Source of the DNA: JABDNZ01 sp050049805
Lineage (GTDB): Bacteria; Gemmatimonadota; Gemmatimonadetes; Longimicrobiales; Gaopeijiaceae
Length of the DNA: 8,398 bases
NCBI GenBank assembly: GCA_050049805.1
Contig: JASFVN010000197.1
Span: 1 to 8,398 of the forward strand
Direction of reading: 5' to 3'
The notes below the pieces were generated by a model. The model was given only the letters and a program-made list of their open reading frames with translations. It was not told the origin of the DNA and searched no databases. This document shows positions 1 to 6,125 of the stretch, in pieces (within the stretch, counting starts at the first letter, position 1; each line of letters starts with the position of its first letter). The position numbers and the translations under genes were made by a program.

Positions 1-924
1 GCGTTGCTGCCCGATCTGGGTGGTTATGTGGCCTCGCCAGCCTTTGCCGCTTTGGGAATCCTCATCGTGTGGCTTTCTCCCAGGCAGTCGGGAGCCCTCT
101 TCGGAGTCCTCTTTCTCAGCATCTACACCTGGTGGGGGGTGGTCGGCGGGAATCTGAATCAAGAGAGCATGTGGTTCCGGCCCCTGATCATGGCCAACGA
201 CTTCCTCTTCCACACGGCTGCCCTTCGGTTCGCCCAGCTCTTTCCTCGCCCCCTCGAAAAGGCCGATGTGTTGGCCCTGGGGAATCGGAAGCTGACCCGG
301 CCCGCCGCATCCTTCCTGGCGGCACTCCTCGAGCCCCGAGTCTTCTGGCCCGTGGCCCTCTTCTTCGAGACCCTGGCATTGACCATTCCGTCTCACCTGG
401 TCTACACAGGCCACGTCCTCGTCGTGAGCTTGATGGCCTCCATCTACTTCTACGCCGGCTACAGGAGGGGCTCGGAGGAGGAGCGGCAGCGCATCTTCTG
501 GCTCATGGAAGCCGCCGTCGTCTTTGTGGCGAACGAGTTGATCTACCAGGCTCTGAACATCATCCACGCTCTGGGAATCTTCGCTATCAATCGGCCCCTC
601 TGGAACGCCTGGCTCCATGTCGGCATGGTCTGGGCGACGCTCACCTGTATCGCCCTGGCCATTTTCTACAAAGGGGCTTTCGACTCGAGGCTTGTCCTCC
701 GCAAGACCACCGTGGCCAGTGCGGCCGGAGCGGTGGCCGTGGTCATCTTCATCACCATGGAGACGGCCATCACGGAAACCCTGGAAGGTGTGTTCGGCTT
801 CCAGTCCCGTATCGGGACCATTGCCGGCGGGGTGGCTGTCGCCCTGCTCCTGAGGCCCATCATGGACCGGATCGATCGGAAGCTGGGAGGGAAGGGCAGG
901 ATGATCGAGGCGAATGGAATCTGA
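1..924 (+). CDS. Multi-pass membrane protein, 5'-truncated, unknown function
   Basis: The reading frame is open to the left edge, so the true start probably lies outside the window (the first possible internal start is a TTG at 4). The visible 306 residues are strongly hydrophobic, with about seven to eight candidate membrane segments (near residues 12-25, 31-49, 113-130, 135-152, 165-193, 204-222, 235-254 and 270-285). Charged, Arg-rich loops such as YRRGSEEERQR (152-162) separate them. The layout, ending in a hydrophobic segment followed by RPIMDRIDRKLGGKGR, resembles the membrane sensor region that precedes GAF, kinase or phosphatase domains in bacterial signalling proteins. Here, however, the protein stops right after it, with no soluble output domain. 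The stop overlaps the next gene by 11 nt, which suggests co-translation. I do not recognise the family, and the sensor comparison is inference from topology only. Confidence 0.72.
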   Translation, partial: ALLPDLGGYVASPAFAALGILIVWLSPRQSGALFGVLFLSIYTWWGVVGGNLNQESMWFRPLIMANDFLFHTAALRFAQLFPRPLEKADVLALGNRKLTRPAASFLAALLEPRVFWPVALFFETLALTIPSHLVYTGHVLVVSLMASIYFYAGYRRGSEEERQRIFWLMEAAVVFVANELIYQALNIIHALGIFAINRPLWNAWLHVGMVWATLTCIALAIFYKGAFDSRLVLRKTTVASAAGAVAVVIFITMETAITETLEGVFGFQSRIGTIAGGVAVALLLRPIMDRIDRKLGGKGRMIEANGI

Positions 925-1492
925 ATCCGACTTCCCCTTGGAGACCTACCACGGCAAGCGCTGGGGCGAGTTGGGAGCGGCCGCTTTTTTCCTGTTCTAC
1001 TTCGCCCTGACGCTCCTCGATCCGGTGGGATCCGGGCTGCTCCGGTGGCTTCTCACGGGAGCCATGGGGTTCAACGGGTTCTTCTTCCTGCGGAGGGGGT
1101 TGGATCCGCGGCCACGTCTGCTCGTGGACGCGGAAGGCATCACGGACCGCACCTCCTTCAGTGGCTCGACCCTGTTCATTCCATGGACCGAGGTGGAGGC
1201 CGTCCAGCCTACCATCGGGAAAAAGATGTTGGAGGTCAGGGTCCGAGACCTGGATCAGACCCGCCGGCGGGCCGGGTGGGTTCGTCGGGTCTGGTTGGGT
1301 ATCCGACGGCTCTGGGGAAAGAAAACCATTCCCATCTTCATCGGGATGCTCGGGGTGGAAAAGGATCAGATCACGGATCTCATCGAGAATGGGATGGTTG
1401 CCCAGGAGCGGAAGGAGCTGGGGTTCTCGGCCGCTCCTTTGGAGCTCGGGCCGGAGGACCCCGAACCGGAATCGGCCGGAGAGCGGGAGTAG
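914..1492 (+). CDS. Small membrane protein, STM3941-like (PH-like domain)
   Basis: A 192-residue protein. Two adjacent hydrophobic segments (about 19-36 and 42-59) are followed by a soluble domain beginning RPRLLVDAEGITDRTS (67-81), then FIPWTEVEAVQ (88-98), and a basic amphipathic stretch rich in Arg and Trp (117-137). The pattern of a membrane hairpin, a LxVDxEGITDxTS strand and an IPWxEV strand is typical of STM3941-like proteins, thought to have a PH-like beta barrel at the membrane face. Their biochemical role is unknown. The C-terminus (174-192) is acidic and Pro/Glu-rich and probably disordered. The ATG lies inside the 3' end of the preceding membrane gene, with GAGG 3 nt upstream, so the two are likely one operon. 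The gene converges on vapC with a 23-nt gap in which I see no clear terminator. Confidence 0.8.
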   Translation: MESESDFPLETYHGKRWGELGAAAFFLFYFALTLLDPVGSGLLRWLLTGAMGFNGFFFLRRGLDPRPRLLVDAEGITDRTSFSGSTLFIPWTEVEAVQPTIGKKMLEVRVRDLDQTRRRAGWVRRVWLGIRRLWGKKTIPIFIGMLGVEKDQITDLIENGMVAQERKELGFSAAPLELGPEDPEPESAGERE

Positions 1493-1515
1493 GGTGGTCT
1501 CGGGAAAGCCCCTCC

Positions 1516-1920
1516 TCACTCCACCCAATTCTCCAAGTCCAGCCCTTTCACCCGGGAGAACTCAGCGGTGTTGTTGGTGACGAGGGTGAGATCCAGACTC
1601 CGGGCATGGGCCGCGATTAGGAGGTCGTTGGCGCCGATGAGCTTCCCCTGGCGCTTGAGGTCAGCCCGGATATCAGCGTAATCTTCGGCTGCCGCCTCCG
1701 GGAAATCCAGGACAGCCACATAGGACAGGAGCGCCTTCAGGGCTTCGCCGTCTCTAGCCGGATGAGGGGAAACCCGGACTCCGTACAGAAGCTCAGCCTT
1801 GGTCACCACGGATACCCCCACTTCCGTCACCGGTACCTCGGATAGTCTCTCCACAAGCCGCTGACTCGAACGCTTCATCACATACGAACAGATGTCGGTG
1901 TCCAGCATGTAGCGGACCAC
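1516..1920 (-). CDS. vapC: VapC toxin, PIN-domain ribonuclease
   Basis: A 134-residue PIN-domain protein of the usual VapC length. Metal-binding acidic residues typical of the fold are visible: D7 in YMLDTDIC, E43 in TKAELLYG, D99 in GANDLLIAAHA, and the C-terminal TNNTAEFSRV (115-124) followed by GLDLENW (126-132). This is the common VapC/FitB-type arrangement. Family knowledge: VapC enzymes are Mg-dependent endoribonucleases that cut tRNA or rRNA and stop translation when VapB is lost. Which RNA this one cuts cannot be told from sequence. The GTG start shares one base with the vapB stop (TAGTG), and AGGAG sits about 11 nt upstream inside vapB. An in-frame ATG four codons later (1908) is a possible alternative start. 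All catalytic positions are intact, so the toxin is probably functional. Confidence 0.95.
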   Translation of the reverse strand: MVRYMLDTDICSYVMKRSSQRLVERLSEVPVTEVGVSVVTKAELLYGVRVSPHPARDGEALKALLSYVAVLDFPEAAAEDYADIRADLKRQGKLIGANDLLIAAHARSLDLTLVTNNTAEFSRVKGLDLENWVE

Positions 1921-2147
1921 TAGCTGTCCCGCTCCTGGATCGGGAGATCCTCCACATTTTCCATGAACTCGGCCGACGCCACGGGCCCTTCCGTGAAGAA
2001 GTCACCCCACTCCGTGTGCCGGGGGGATAGGATGACCTCCTCCCCATCTTTCCGAATGAACACCTCGTTGGTATCGAACTGAAATTCCTTGGGCAGCCGC
2101 ACCGCCTGACTCCGGTTATTCATGAAGACTCGGGCCGTTCTTCGCAT
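1920..2147 (-). CDS. vapB: VapB antitoxin, AbrB/SpoVT-type DNA-binding protein
   Basis: A 75-residue antitoxin. The N-terminal half carries the swapped-hairpin AbrB/MazE-like signature: ARVFMNNRSQAVRLPKEF (5-22), then EVFIRKDGEEVILSPR (28-43). It would bind operator DNA as a dimer. The acidic C-terminal tail (from about 49: DFFTEGP through DLPIQERDS) is the part that normally wraps and blocks the VapC active site. The start is the ATG at 2147, because a near-perfect Shine-Dalgarno AGGGAGG lies 6 nt upstream and the family begins just before the RVFxNxxSQAVRLP motif. The frame stays open to 2207, but those extra residues read through the promoter palindrome and are not plausible. The stop overlaps the vapC start by 1 nt, ensuring coupled translation. 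Autoregulation is expected from the adjacent inverted repeat. Confidence 0.94.
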   Translation of the reverse strand: MRRTARVFMNNRSQAVRLPKEFQFDTNEVFIRKDGEEVILSPRHTEWGDFFTEGPVASAEFMENVEDLPIQERDS

Positions 2148-2168
2148 TGGATTCCTCCCTCGCTGTGC

Positions 2169-2190
2169 GCCATATACAAATGTATATGGC
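2169..2190. promoter_or_regulatory. Perfect inverted repeat, probable VapB(C) operator
   Basis: The arms GCCATATACA (2169-2178) and TGTATATGGC (2181-2190) are perfect reverse complements separated by AA. The element is AT-rich in an otherwise GC-rich region and lies 21 nt upstream of the vapB start codon. A dyad of this size at this place is what VapBC complexes bind for autorepression. The operator role is inferred from position and symmetry. Confidence 0.75.
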
Positions 2191-2211
2191 AGTCGACGGA
2201 AGGACAATCAA
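2183..2211 (-). promoter_or_regulatory. Candidate sigma70-type promoter for vapBC
   Basis: Reading the minus strand, a -35-like TTGATT (2211-2206) and a -10-like CATATA (2188-2183) are separated by 17 bp. The -10 lies inside the right arm of the inverted repeat, so repressor binding there would block the polymerase. Transcription would begin about 25-30 nt upstream of the vapB ATG, leaving a short leader with the strong AGGGAGG site. Neither hexamer is a perfect match, and other registers within the TATA-rich palindrome are possible. Confidence 0.4.
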
Positions 2212-2331
2212 GTCCTGGGGATCCAGTGTTCACAATACTTCGAACCACTCAGGGGCCGGGCCATGGGTCGCTGGGACGCCGATGCCTTGGACCCATCGTC
2301 GGCATTGAGGACCCGGGCATGGAAGTGCCCT

Positions 2332-2373
2332 CGGCCCCATGGGGCCGTAGATTCCCGGGAGCCGCAACCCGGG
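2332..2373 (+). promoter_or_regulatory. Two GC-rich hairpins in the leader of the caspase-like gene
   Basis: The 16-nt palindrome CGGCCCCATGGGGCCG (2332-2347) can fold as a 6-bp stem with a CATG loop. A second stem pairs CCCGGG (2354-2359) with CCCGGG (2368-2373) around an 8-nt loop. The 3' arm of the second stem overlaps the only Shine-Dalgarno-like bases (GGGGA, 2371-2375), 8-9 nt before the ATG at 2384, so folding could limit ribosome access. Neither hairpin is followed by a T-run, so these do not look like intrinsic terminators. GC-rich DNA gives such palindromes by chance fairly often. The rest of the 236-nt gap from vapB (2148-2383) shows only the vapBC control region. Confidence 0.3.
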
Positions 2374-2383
2374 GATACCGCGC

Positions 2384-2977
2384 ATGTCCGCATCAGGCGT
2401 CAAAGGGGTTTTCTGTCTCGAGGGAGACTGGGAACCGGACCTCAAAAGCCGGACTTCCATCGGGCCCGTTCTGGAGCTCCTGGAGAAGTCCGGATATCCT
2501 TCGGTGCCTTACATCCGCCGTGACGTGGGGACTCTCACCGAGTTCAACTACTATCTCGGGCGATGGACCCTCAAGAAGTACAACCGCTACCCCATCCTCT
2601 ACCTGGGATTCCACGGGTCGGCCGGCTGTCTTCATGTAGGGCACGGATCCGCTTCAGGCATCGACCTGAAAGAGCTCGAGGAGCGTCTGGAAGGAAAGTG
2701 CAAAAAGCGGATCATCCACTTCGGGTCCTGCGGCACGCTGGACATTCACGGGACCAGGATCCGTAACTTCCTCAACCGCACCGGGGCCCTGGCGGTCTGC
2801 GGATACAAGTCGGAAGTGGACTGGATGCTTTCAGCGGCTTTCGAGATCATTCTCTTTTACCAGCTTCAGTACAACGCCATGACCAAGGCGGGCATGGCGG
2901 CGGTCAGGAAGCGTGTCCGGGCCCAGGCCATGAAGCTCGCCAAGGAACTCAAGTTCCGGATGGTGATCGCGGGGTAG
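2384..2977 (+). CDS. Putative caspase-like (clan CD/CHAT-like) small protein, uncharacterised
   Basis: A 197-residue soluble protein of an uncharacterised family; from memory I associate it with DUF6642, which needs a profile search. It opens with VKGVFCLEGDW (6-16), then YIRRDVGTLTEF (43-54). A hydrophobic strand PILYLGFHG (70-78) ends at H77, and a second strand RIIHFGSCGTLD (109-120) ends at C116. The strand-His-Gly and strand-Ser-Cys spacing of about 39 residues matches the His/Cys dyad of clan CD peptidases (caspase, CHAT, gingipain). TGALAVCGYKSEVDWMLSAAFE (133-154, with D147 and W148) follows and could form the substrate pocket. The C-terminus is basic and helical (172-192). No signal peptide or membrane segment is seen, so it is likely cytosolic. 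The ATG has only a weak GGGGA site. The stop lies 2 nt before the E1 fusion gene. Peptidase activity is inferred, and it could be an inactive or non-proteolytic relative. Confidence 0.82.
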   Translation: MSASGVKGVFCLEGDWEPDLKSRTSIGPVLELLEKSGYPSVPYIRRDVGTLTEFNYYLGRWTLKKYNRYPILYLGFHGSAGCLHVGHGSASGIDLKELEERLEGKCKKRIIHFGSCGTLDIHGTRIRNFLNRTGALAVCGYKSEVDWMLSAAFEIILFYQLQYNAMTKAGMAAVRKRVRAQAMKLAKELKFRMVIAG

Positions 2978-2979
2978 CT

Positions 2980-5046
2980 ATGACACAGCCCGATGGGGCG
3001 AAACGGCGAGAAATTCTTCGGCTCATGCTTCTGGTCCGGGCGTTCGACGACGCCCTCTCCGGGATGGCCCGGGAGGAAGGGTGTCTGCCCGGGATCCAGA
3101 TCCTCTCCTCGGGCCAGGAGGGAATCGTCGCCGTACTCCAGGCACTGAATGAGTCGGACGTCCTCGTCAGCAACCATCGGAGCCACGCCCATCTCCTGGC
3201 CCGGGGAGGGGATCCCAACAGCCTGATGGCCGAGATCATGGCCAAGGCAACGGGAGTGAACCAGGGCAAATCGGGCACCCTCCACCTCATCGACCCCGAG
3301 GTCAACGCTCTCATGACGTCTACGGTGGTGGGAGCCGGCCCGCCCATGTCGGTGGGGGCCGCCTTCGCCCAGCACTACCGGCGGGAGGAGGGCATCACGG
3401 TGGTGATCTTCGGTGACGGCGCCGCCGCCGAGGGCAGCGTTCACGAGGCCCTGAACCTGGCCGCCGCCTGGAAGCTCCCTCTCCTCTTCGTTTGCGAGAA
3501 CAACCACTGGGCCGGAGCCCAACGCCTGGAGGTGCACCTGGCAGGGGGCAGCGTCGCCAACCGGGCACCGGGATACGGCATCCCAGGAGAGACGGTGGAC
3601 GGGAACGACCCCGACGCGGTCTTTCAGGCCACCAAACGACTGGCAAGCCGGATCCGAGAGGGAGGCGGGCCGGCGTTGCTCGAGGCGGTGACCTACAGGA
3701 TGCACGGGCACAGCGAAGCAGATCCTCAGAAGTACGTGGACCCTACCGAGCTCGAGGAATGGAGCCGTCGAGATCCCATCGAAAACTACACCCGGACCCT
3801 CCTTTCCGACGGTAGTCTCACCCCCGGCCAAGTGGACGGACTCAGGGCAGAGGCCCGGCAGCAGGTCGACGCCGCTGTCTCGTTCGCTACTCAGAGCCCC
3901 GATCCCCGTCCCGAGAAGGCCCTGGAGCACCTGTGGGCCGAGCCGGTGGAAGAAGGCCCGCCGTCCGGCGACGACGTGCCTCCAGGGAGGCAGGTGCCTG
4001 GGGGGGAAGACGCAGATCCAGGCGAAGACGTGGCGCGGGGGCCAGACCCGGGCCCAGGGCAAGCCCCAGCCGTACAAACGGTCTTCGGAGGGCAGGCCGT
4101 ACAGGACGCCCTGGCCACAGCCATGGCCCAGGACGAGCGGGTGTTTCTCGCCGGAGAGGGGGTGGGAACCTCCATTCACCCCAGCCCCATGGGGCCCACC
4201 CACGGGCTCCTGGACCGGTTCGGGAAGGAACGGGTCCGAGACACGCCGGTGAGCGAGGCGGCCATCGCCGGATTGGCGGTGGGAGCCGCGACCATGGGCC
4301 TGCTGCCGGTGGTGGAGGTCATGTTCTTTCCCTTCTTCACCCTGGCTTCGGACATGCTGGTGAACCATGCGGCAAAGCTCCGCTTCCTAAGCGGAGGGAA
4401 AACGCCGGTTCCCCTTACGGTGCGGGTGAAGGGCGGACGAGTTCAGGCCGGGTGCCAGCACTCCCACAATCTGGAGGCCTGGATCGCTCACGCACCGGGG
4501 CTGAAGCTGGTGTGGGGATCGAATCCCGCCGACATGAAGGGACTCCTCCTGAGCGCCATCTTCGATCCCGACCCGGTCATCGTGGTAGAGGACATGGCCC
4601 TCTACTGGAGAAAAGGGGAAATGCCGGAGGGTGATGTTCGGGTGCCCCTGGGGCGGGCCGCCATAGCTCGGGAGGGATCGGATGTCACGGTGGCCACCTA
4701 CGGCATGGGGGTCCACACCGCACTCCAGGCCGCAGAGACCCTGGGTGAGGAGGGGATCTCTCTGGAGGTTCTGGACCTCAGGACCCTGGTACCTCTGGAC
4801 AAGGAGGCTGTGCTGCAGTCCGTCTCCCATACCGGACGGTTCGTGGCCCTGCACGAGGCCAACCGCTTCTGTGGCTATGGAGCCGAGCTGGCCGCCGTGG
4901 TGGCGGAGGAAGGCTACGGAGATTTGAAGGCCCCGGTCCGGCGGGTGGCGGCTCCGGACATTCCGGTTCCCTTCGCACCCTCCCAGGAGGCCTTCTCCCG
5001 CCCTGGGCCCCAGAAGCTGATGGCCACGGTGCGGTCCATGCTCTGA
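2980..5046 (+). CDS. 2-oxoacid dehydrogenase E1, fused alpha and beta subunits (ThDP-dependent)
   Basis: A 688-residue single chain joining both halves of a pyruvate/branched-chain/acetoin dehydrogenase-type E1. The alpha part (about 1-320) has NHRSHAHLLARGGDP (65-79) and the thiamine-diphosphate/Mg motif, with GDG at 145-147 and NN at 174-175. It also has the active-site loop YRMHGHSEADP (239-249), with H242 and H244. A Pro/Gly/Asp/Glu-rich linker spans about 322-364. The beta part (about 366-688) has FLAGEGVG (389-396), DTPVSEAAIAGLAVGAA (421-437), where E426 matches the Glu that activates the cofactor, and GCQHSHNLEAWIAHAPGLK (491-509). All key residues are present, so it should decarboxylate a 2-oxoacid and reductively acylate the lipoyl group of an E2. 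No E2 or E3 gene is in the window, and the next gene is convergent, so the partners are elsewhere. The substrate is not determinable by eye. Start: ATG 2 nt after the upstream stop, with weak GGGG, suggesting coupling. Confidence 0.95.
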   Translation: MTQPDGAKRREILRLMLLVRAFDDALSGMAREEGCLPGIQILSSGQEGIVAVLQALNESDVLVSNHRSHAHLLARGGDPNSLMAEIMAKATGVNQGKSGTLHLIDPEVNALMTSTVVGAGPPMSVGAAFAQHYRREEGITVVIFGDGAAAEGSVHEALNLAAAWKLPLLFVCENNHWAGAQRLEVHLAGGSVANRAPGYGIPGETVDGNDPDAVFQATKRLASRIREGGGPALLEAVTYRMHGHSEADPQKYVDPTELEEWSRRDPIENYTRTLLSDGSLTPGQVDGLRAEARQQVDAAVSFATQSPDPRPEKALEHLWAEPVEEGPPSGDDVPPGRQVPGGEDADPGEDVARGPDPGPGQAPAVQTVFGGQAVQDALATAMAQDERVFLAGEGVGTSIHPSPMGPTHGLLDRFGKERVRDTPVSEAAIAGLAVGAATMGLLPVVEVMFFPFFTLASDMLVNHAAKLRFLSGGKTPVPLTVRVKGGRVQAGCQHSHNLEAWIAHAPGLKLVWGSNPADMKGLLLSAIFDPDPVIVVEDMALYWRKGEMPEGDVRVPLGRAAIAREGSDVTVATYGMGVHTALQAAETLGEEGISLEVLDLRTLVPLDKEAVLQSVSHTGRFVALHEANRFCGYGAELAAVVAEEGYGDLKAPVRRVAAPDIPVPFAPSQEAFSRPGPQKLMATVRSML

Positions 5047-5056
5047 GTTCCTCCGC

Positions 5057-6091
5057 CTACCCCAGCTCCCTCATGTTCTCCCGATCCAACGCCCGGGCCC
5101 CTGACTCGATCTCATGGATCTGCTGAATGACGCCCTGGGTGAGGGGGGTCGGAACCCCTTTCCGTGCCCCCAATCGGACGATCCAGCCCAACTGGGCATC
5201 GACCTCCGTCCTTCGCTTCCTCACGGCCAGGTCACGCCAGATTCCACTGTGCGTTTTCCCGGAAGCCCGATTGAAGCCTACCAGATCGTCCAGAGTCGAG
5301 GCGGCCCGTCCGAGCTCCCCTCCAGGGCGGAAGGCCTCCGGATCGAATCCGTCGAAGCTCTCCAGCTCCACACCCTGGGCCAGGGCCACAGCCACGGCTT
5401 CCTGCGCCAACGCCATGAGCGTTGGCCTGAACGATTCTTCGGCTAAAACGTCGGCAATGGAATCGTTGGTCAGGGCCGATGCGAAGAGGAGGGAAGCGTA
5501 AGCCAGCTTTCCCCAGAGGTATCCGAAGATGTTGTCGGTGAGGACCGCATTCGGTTCGAACGTTTGAAGTAGTCGATGGATGCGGCCAATCCTGTCGGTA
5601 AGGGTTCCATCTAGCTCTCCTACGACCGTGGCGCCCCGGTTTCCCCGGTAGATCACGCCGGGCTCCAGATAATCGGCCCCGAAATTGACAAAGGCTCCGA
5701 TGGTTCGCTCGGGACCTACCCGGTCGGCGATCTCGTGCTCGCAGAGGCCGTTCTGGATCGAGACCACCGCCCCGTCGTCGGCCAGATGGGGCGCCAACTG
5801 GTCCAGGGCGTCGTTCGTGTCGTGGGACTTCACGCAGAGAAGGCACAGAGGGAACCGGCCCTTCACCTCCGGCGGAATCGCTGCTCGAACCCGAACGCTG
5901 AACTCCTCCACCGGGCCGGTAATCTGAAGCCCCGCCTGGTTCATGGCCCTGACGTGGTCCTCCGCCCGATCCACGAAGAGGACCTCCGTGCCCTCCCGGA
6001 CGAGGGATGCGCCGATACACCCGCCCATGGCTCCGGCTCCCCAGACCACGATGGGAGCCGGGCCTCCGTGACCGGAATTATTCAAGACCAT
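5057..6091 (-). CDS. Ketopantoate reductase-family (PanE/ApbA-like) NADPH-dependent oxidoreductase
   Basis: A 344-residue protein, about 40 longer than the 303-residue E. coli PanE. The N-terminal Rossmann domain starts VVWGAGAMGG (15-24), a GxGxxG nucleotide site. CVKSHDT (86-92, K88) and SIQNGL (111-116, N114) match conserved active-site strands. The C-terminal helical domain has the catalytic lysine in YLWGKLAYAS (191-200, K195), and KRRTEVDAQLG (292-302) carries the conserved glutamate E296. PanE reduces 2-dehydropantoate to pantoate with NADPH in the cytosol for pantothenate and CoA synthesis. Many family members act on other 2-oxoacids, and THSGIWRDLAV (280-290) stands where PanE usually has a Ser-Ser-Met-x-x-Asp stretch, so the substrate is open. 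The start is supported by GGAGGAGAG directly upstream, with short spacing. It follows the DUF819 gene by 34 nt as the second gene of an operon, and ends 10 nt from the convergent E1 stop. Confidence 0.94.
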   Translation of the reverse strand: MVLNNSGHGGPAPIVVWGAGAMGGCIGASLVREGTEVLFVDRAEDHVRAMNQAGLQITGPVEEFSVRVRAAIPPEVKGRFPLCLLCVKSHDTNDALDQLAPHLADDGAVVSIQNGLCEHEIADRVGPERTIGAFVNFGADYLEPGVIYRGNRGATVVGELDGTLTDRIGRIHRLLQTFEPNAVLTDNIFGYLWGKLAYASLLFASALTNDSIADVLAEESFRPTLMALAQEAVAVALAQGVELESFDGFDPEAFRPGGELGRAASTLDDLVGFNRASGKTHSGIWRDLAVRKRRTEVDAQLGWIVRLGARKGVPTPLTQGVIQQIHEIESGARALDRENMRELG

Positions 6092-6125
6092 CTCTCCTCC
6101 ATGACTCCTGCTCCTGCAACGACAC

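Noticed and set aside
860..1528. A 222-codon minus-strand frame over the STM3941-like gene
   Set aside because: Pro/Gly/Arg-rich with no motif; it overlaps two well-supported plus-strand genes.
2148..2207. N-terminal extension of VapB by 20 residues
   Set aside because: It would translate the promoter and operator dyad. The ATG at 2147 has a strong AGGGAGG site and matches the usual start of the family.
2122..2639. Plus-strand frames of 130-137 codons between vapB and the caspase-like gene
   Set aside because: No start context, low-complexity products, and they overlap the conserved 2384-2977 gene in another frame.
2866..4368. A 500-codon open frame on the minus strand, antisense to the E1 gene
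   Set aside because: Its composition (many His, Gly, Arg, Val-Gly runs, no domain) is what GC-rich coding DNA gives in antisense. The plus-strand E1 is unmistakable.
5047..5056. Terminator between the convergent E1 and reductase genes
   Set aside because: The 10-nt gap has no stem with a T-run. Any terminator would have to lie within coding sequence, and I could not identify one.
5232..6020. A 262-codon minus-strand frame inside the reductase gene
   Set aside because: Out-of-frame shadow, extreme Arg/Gly/Pro content, while the reductase frame carries all family motifs.
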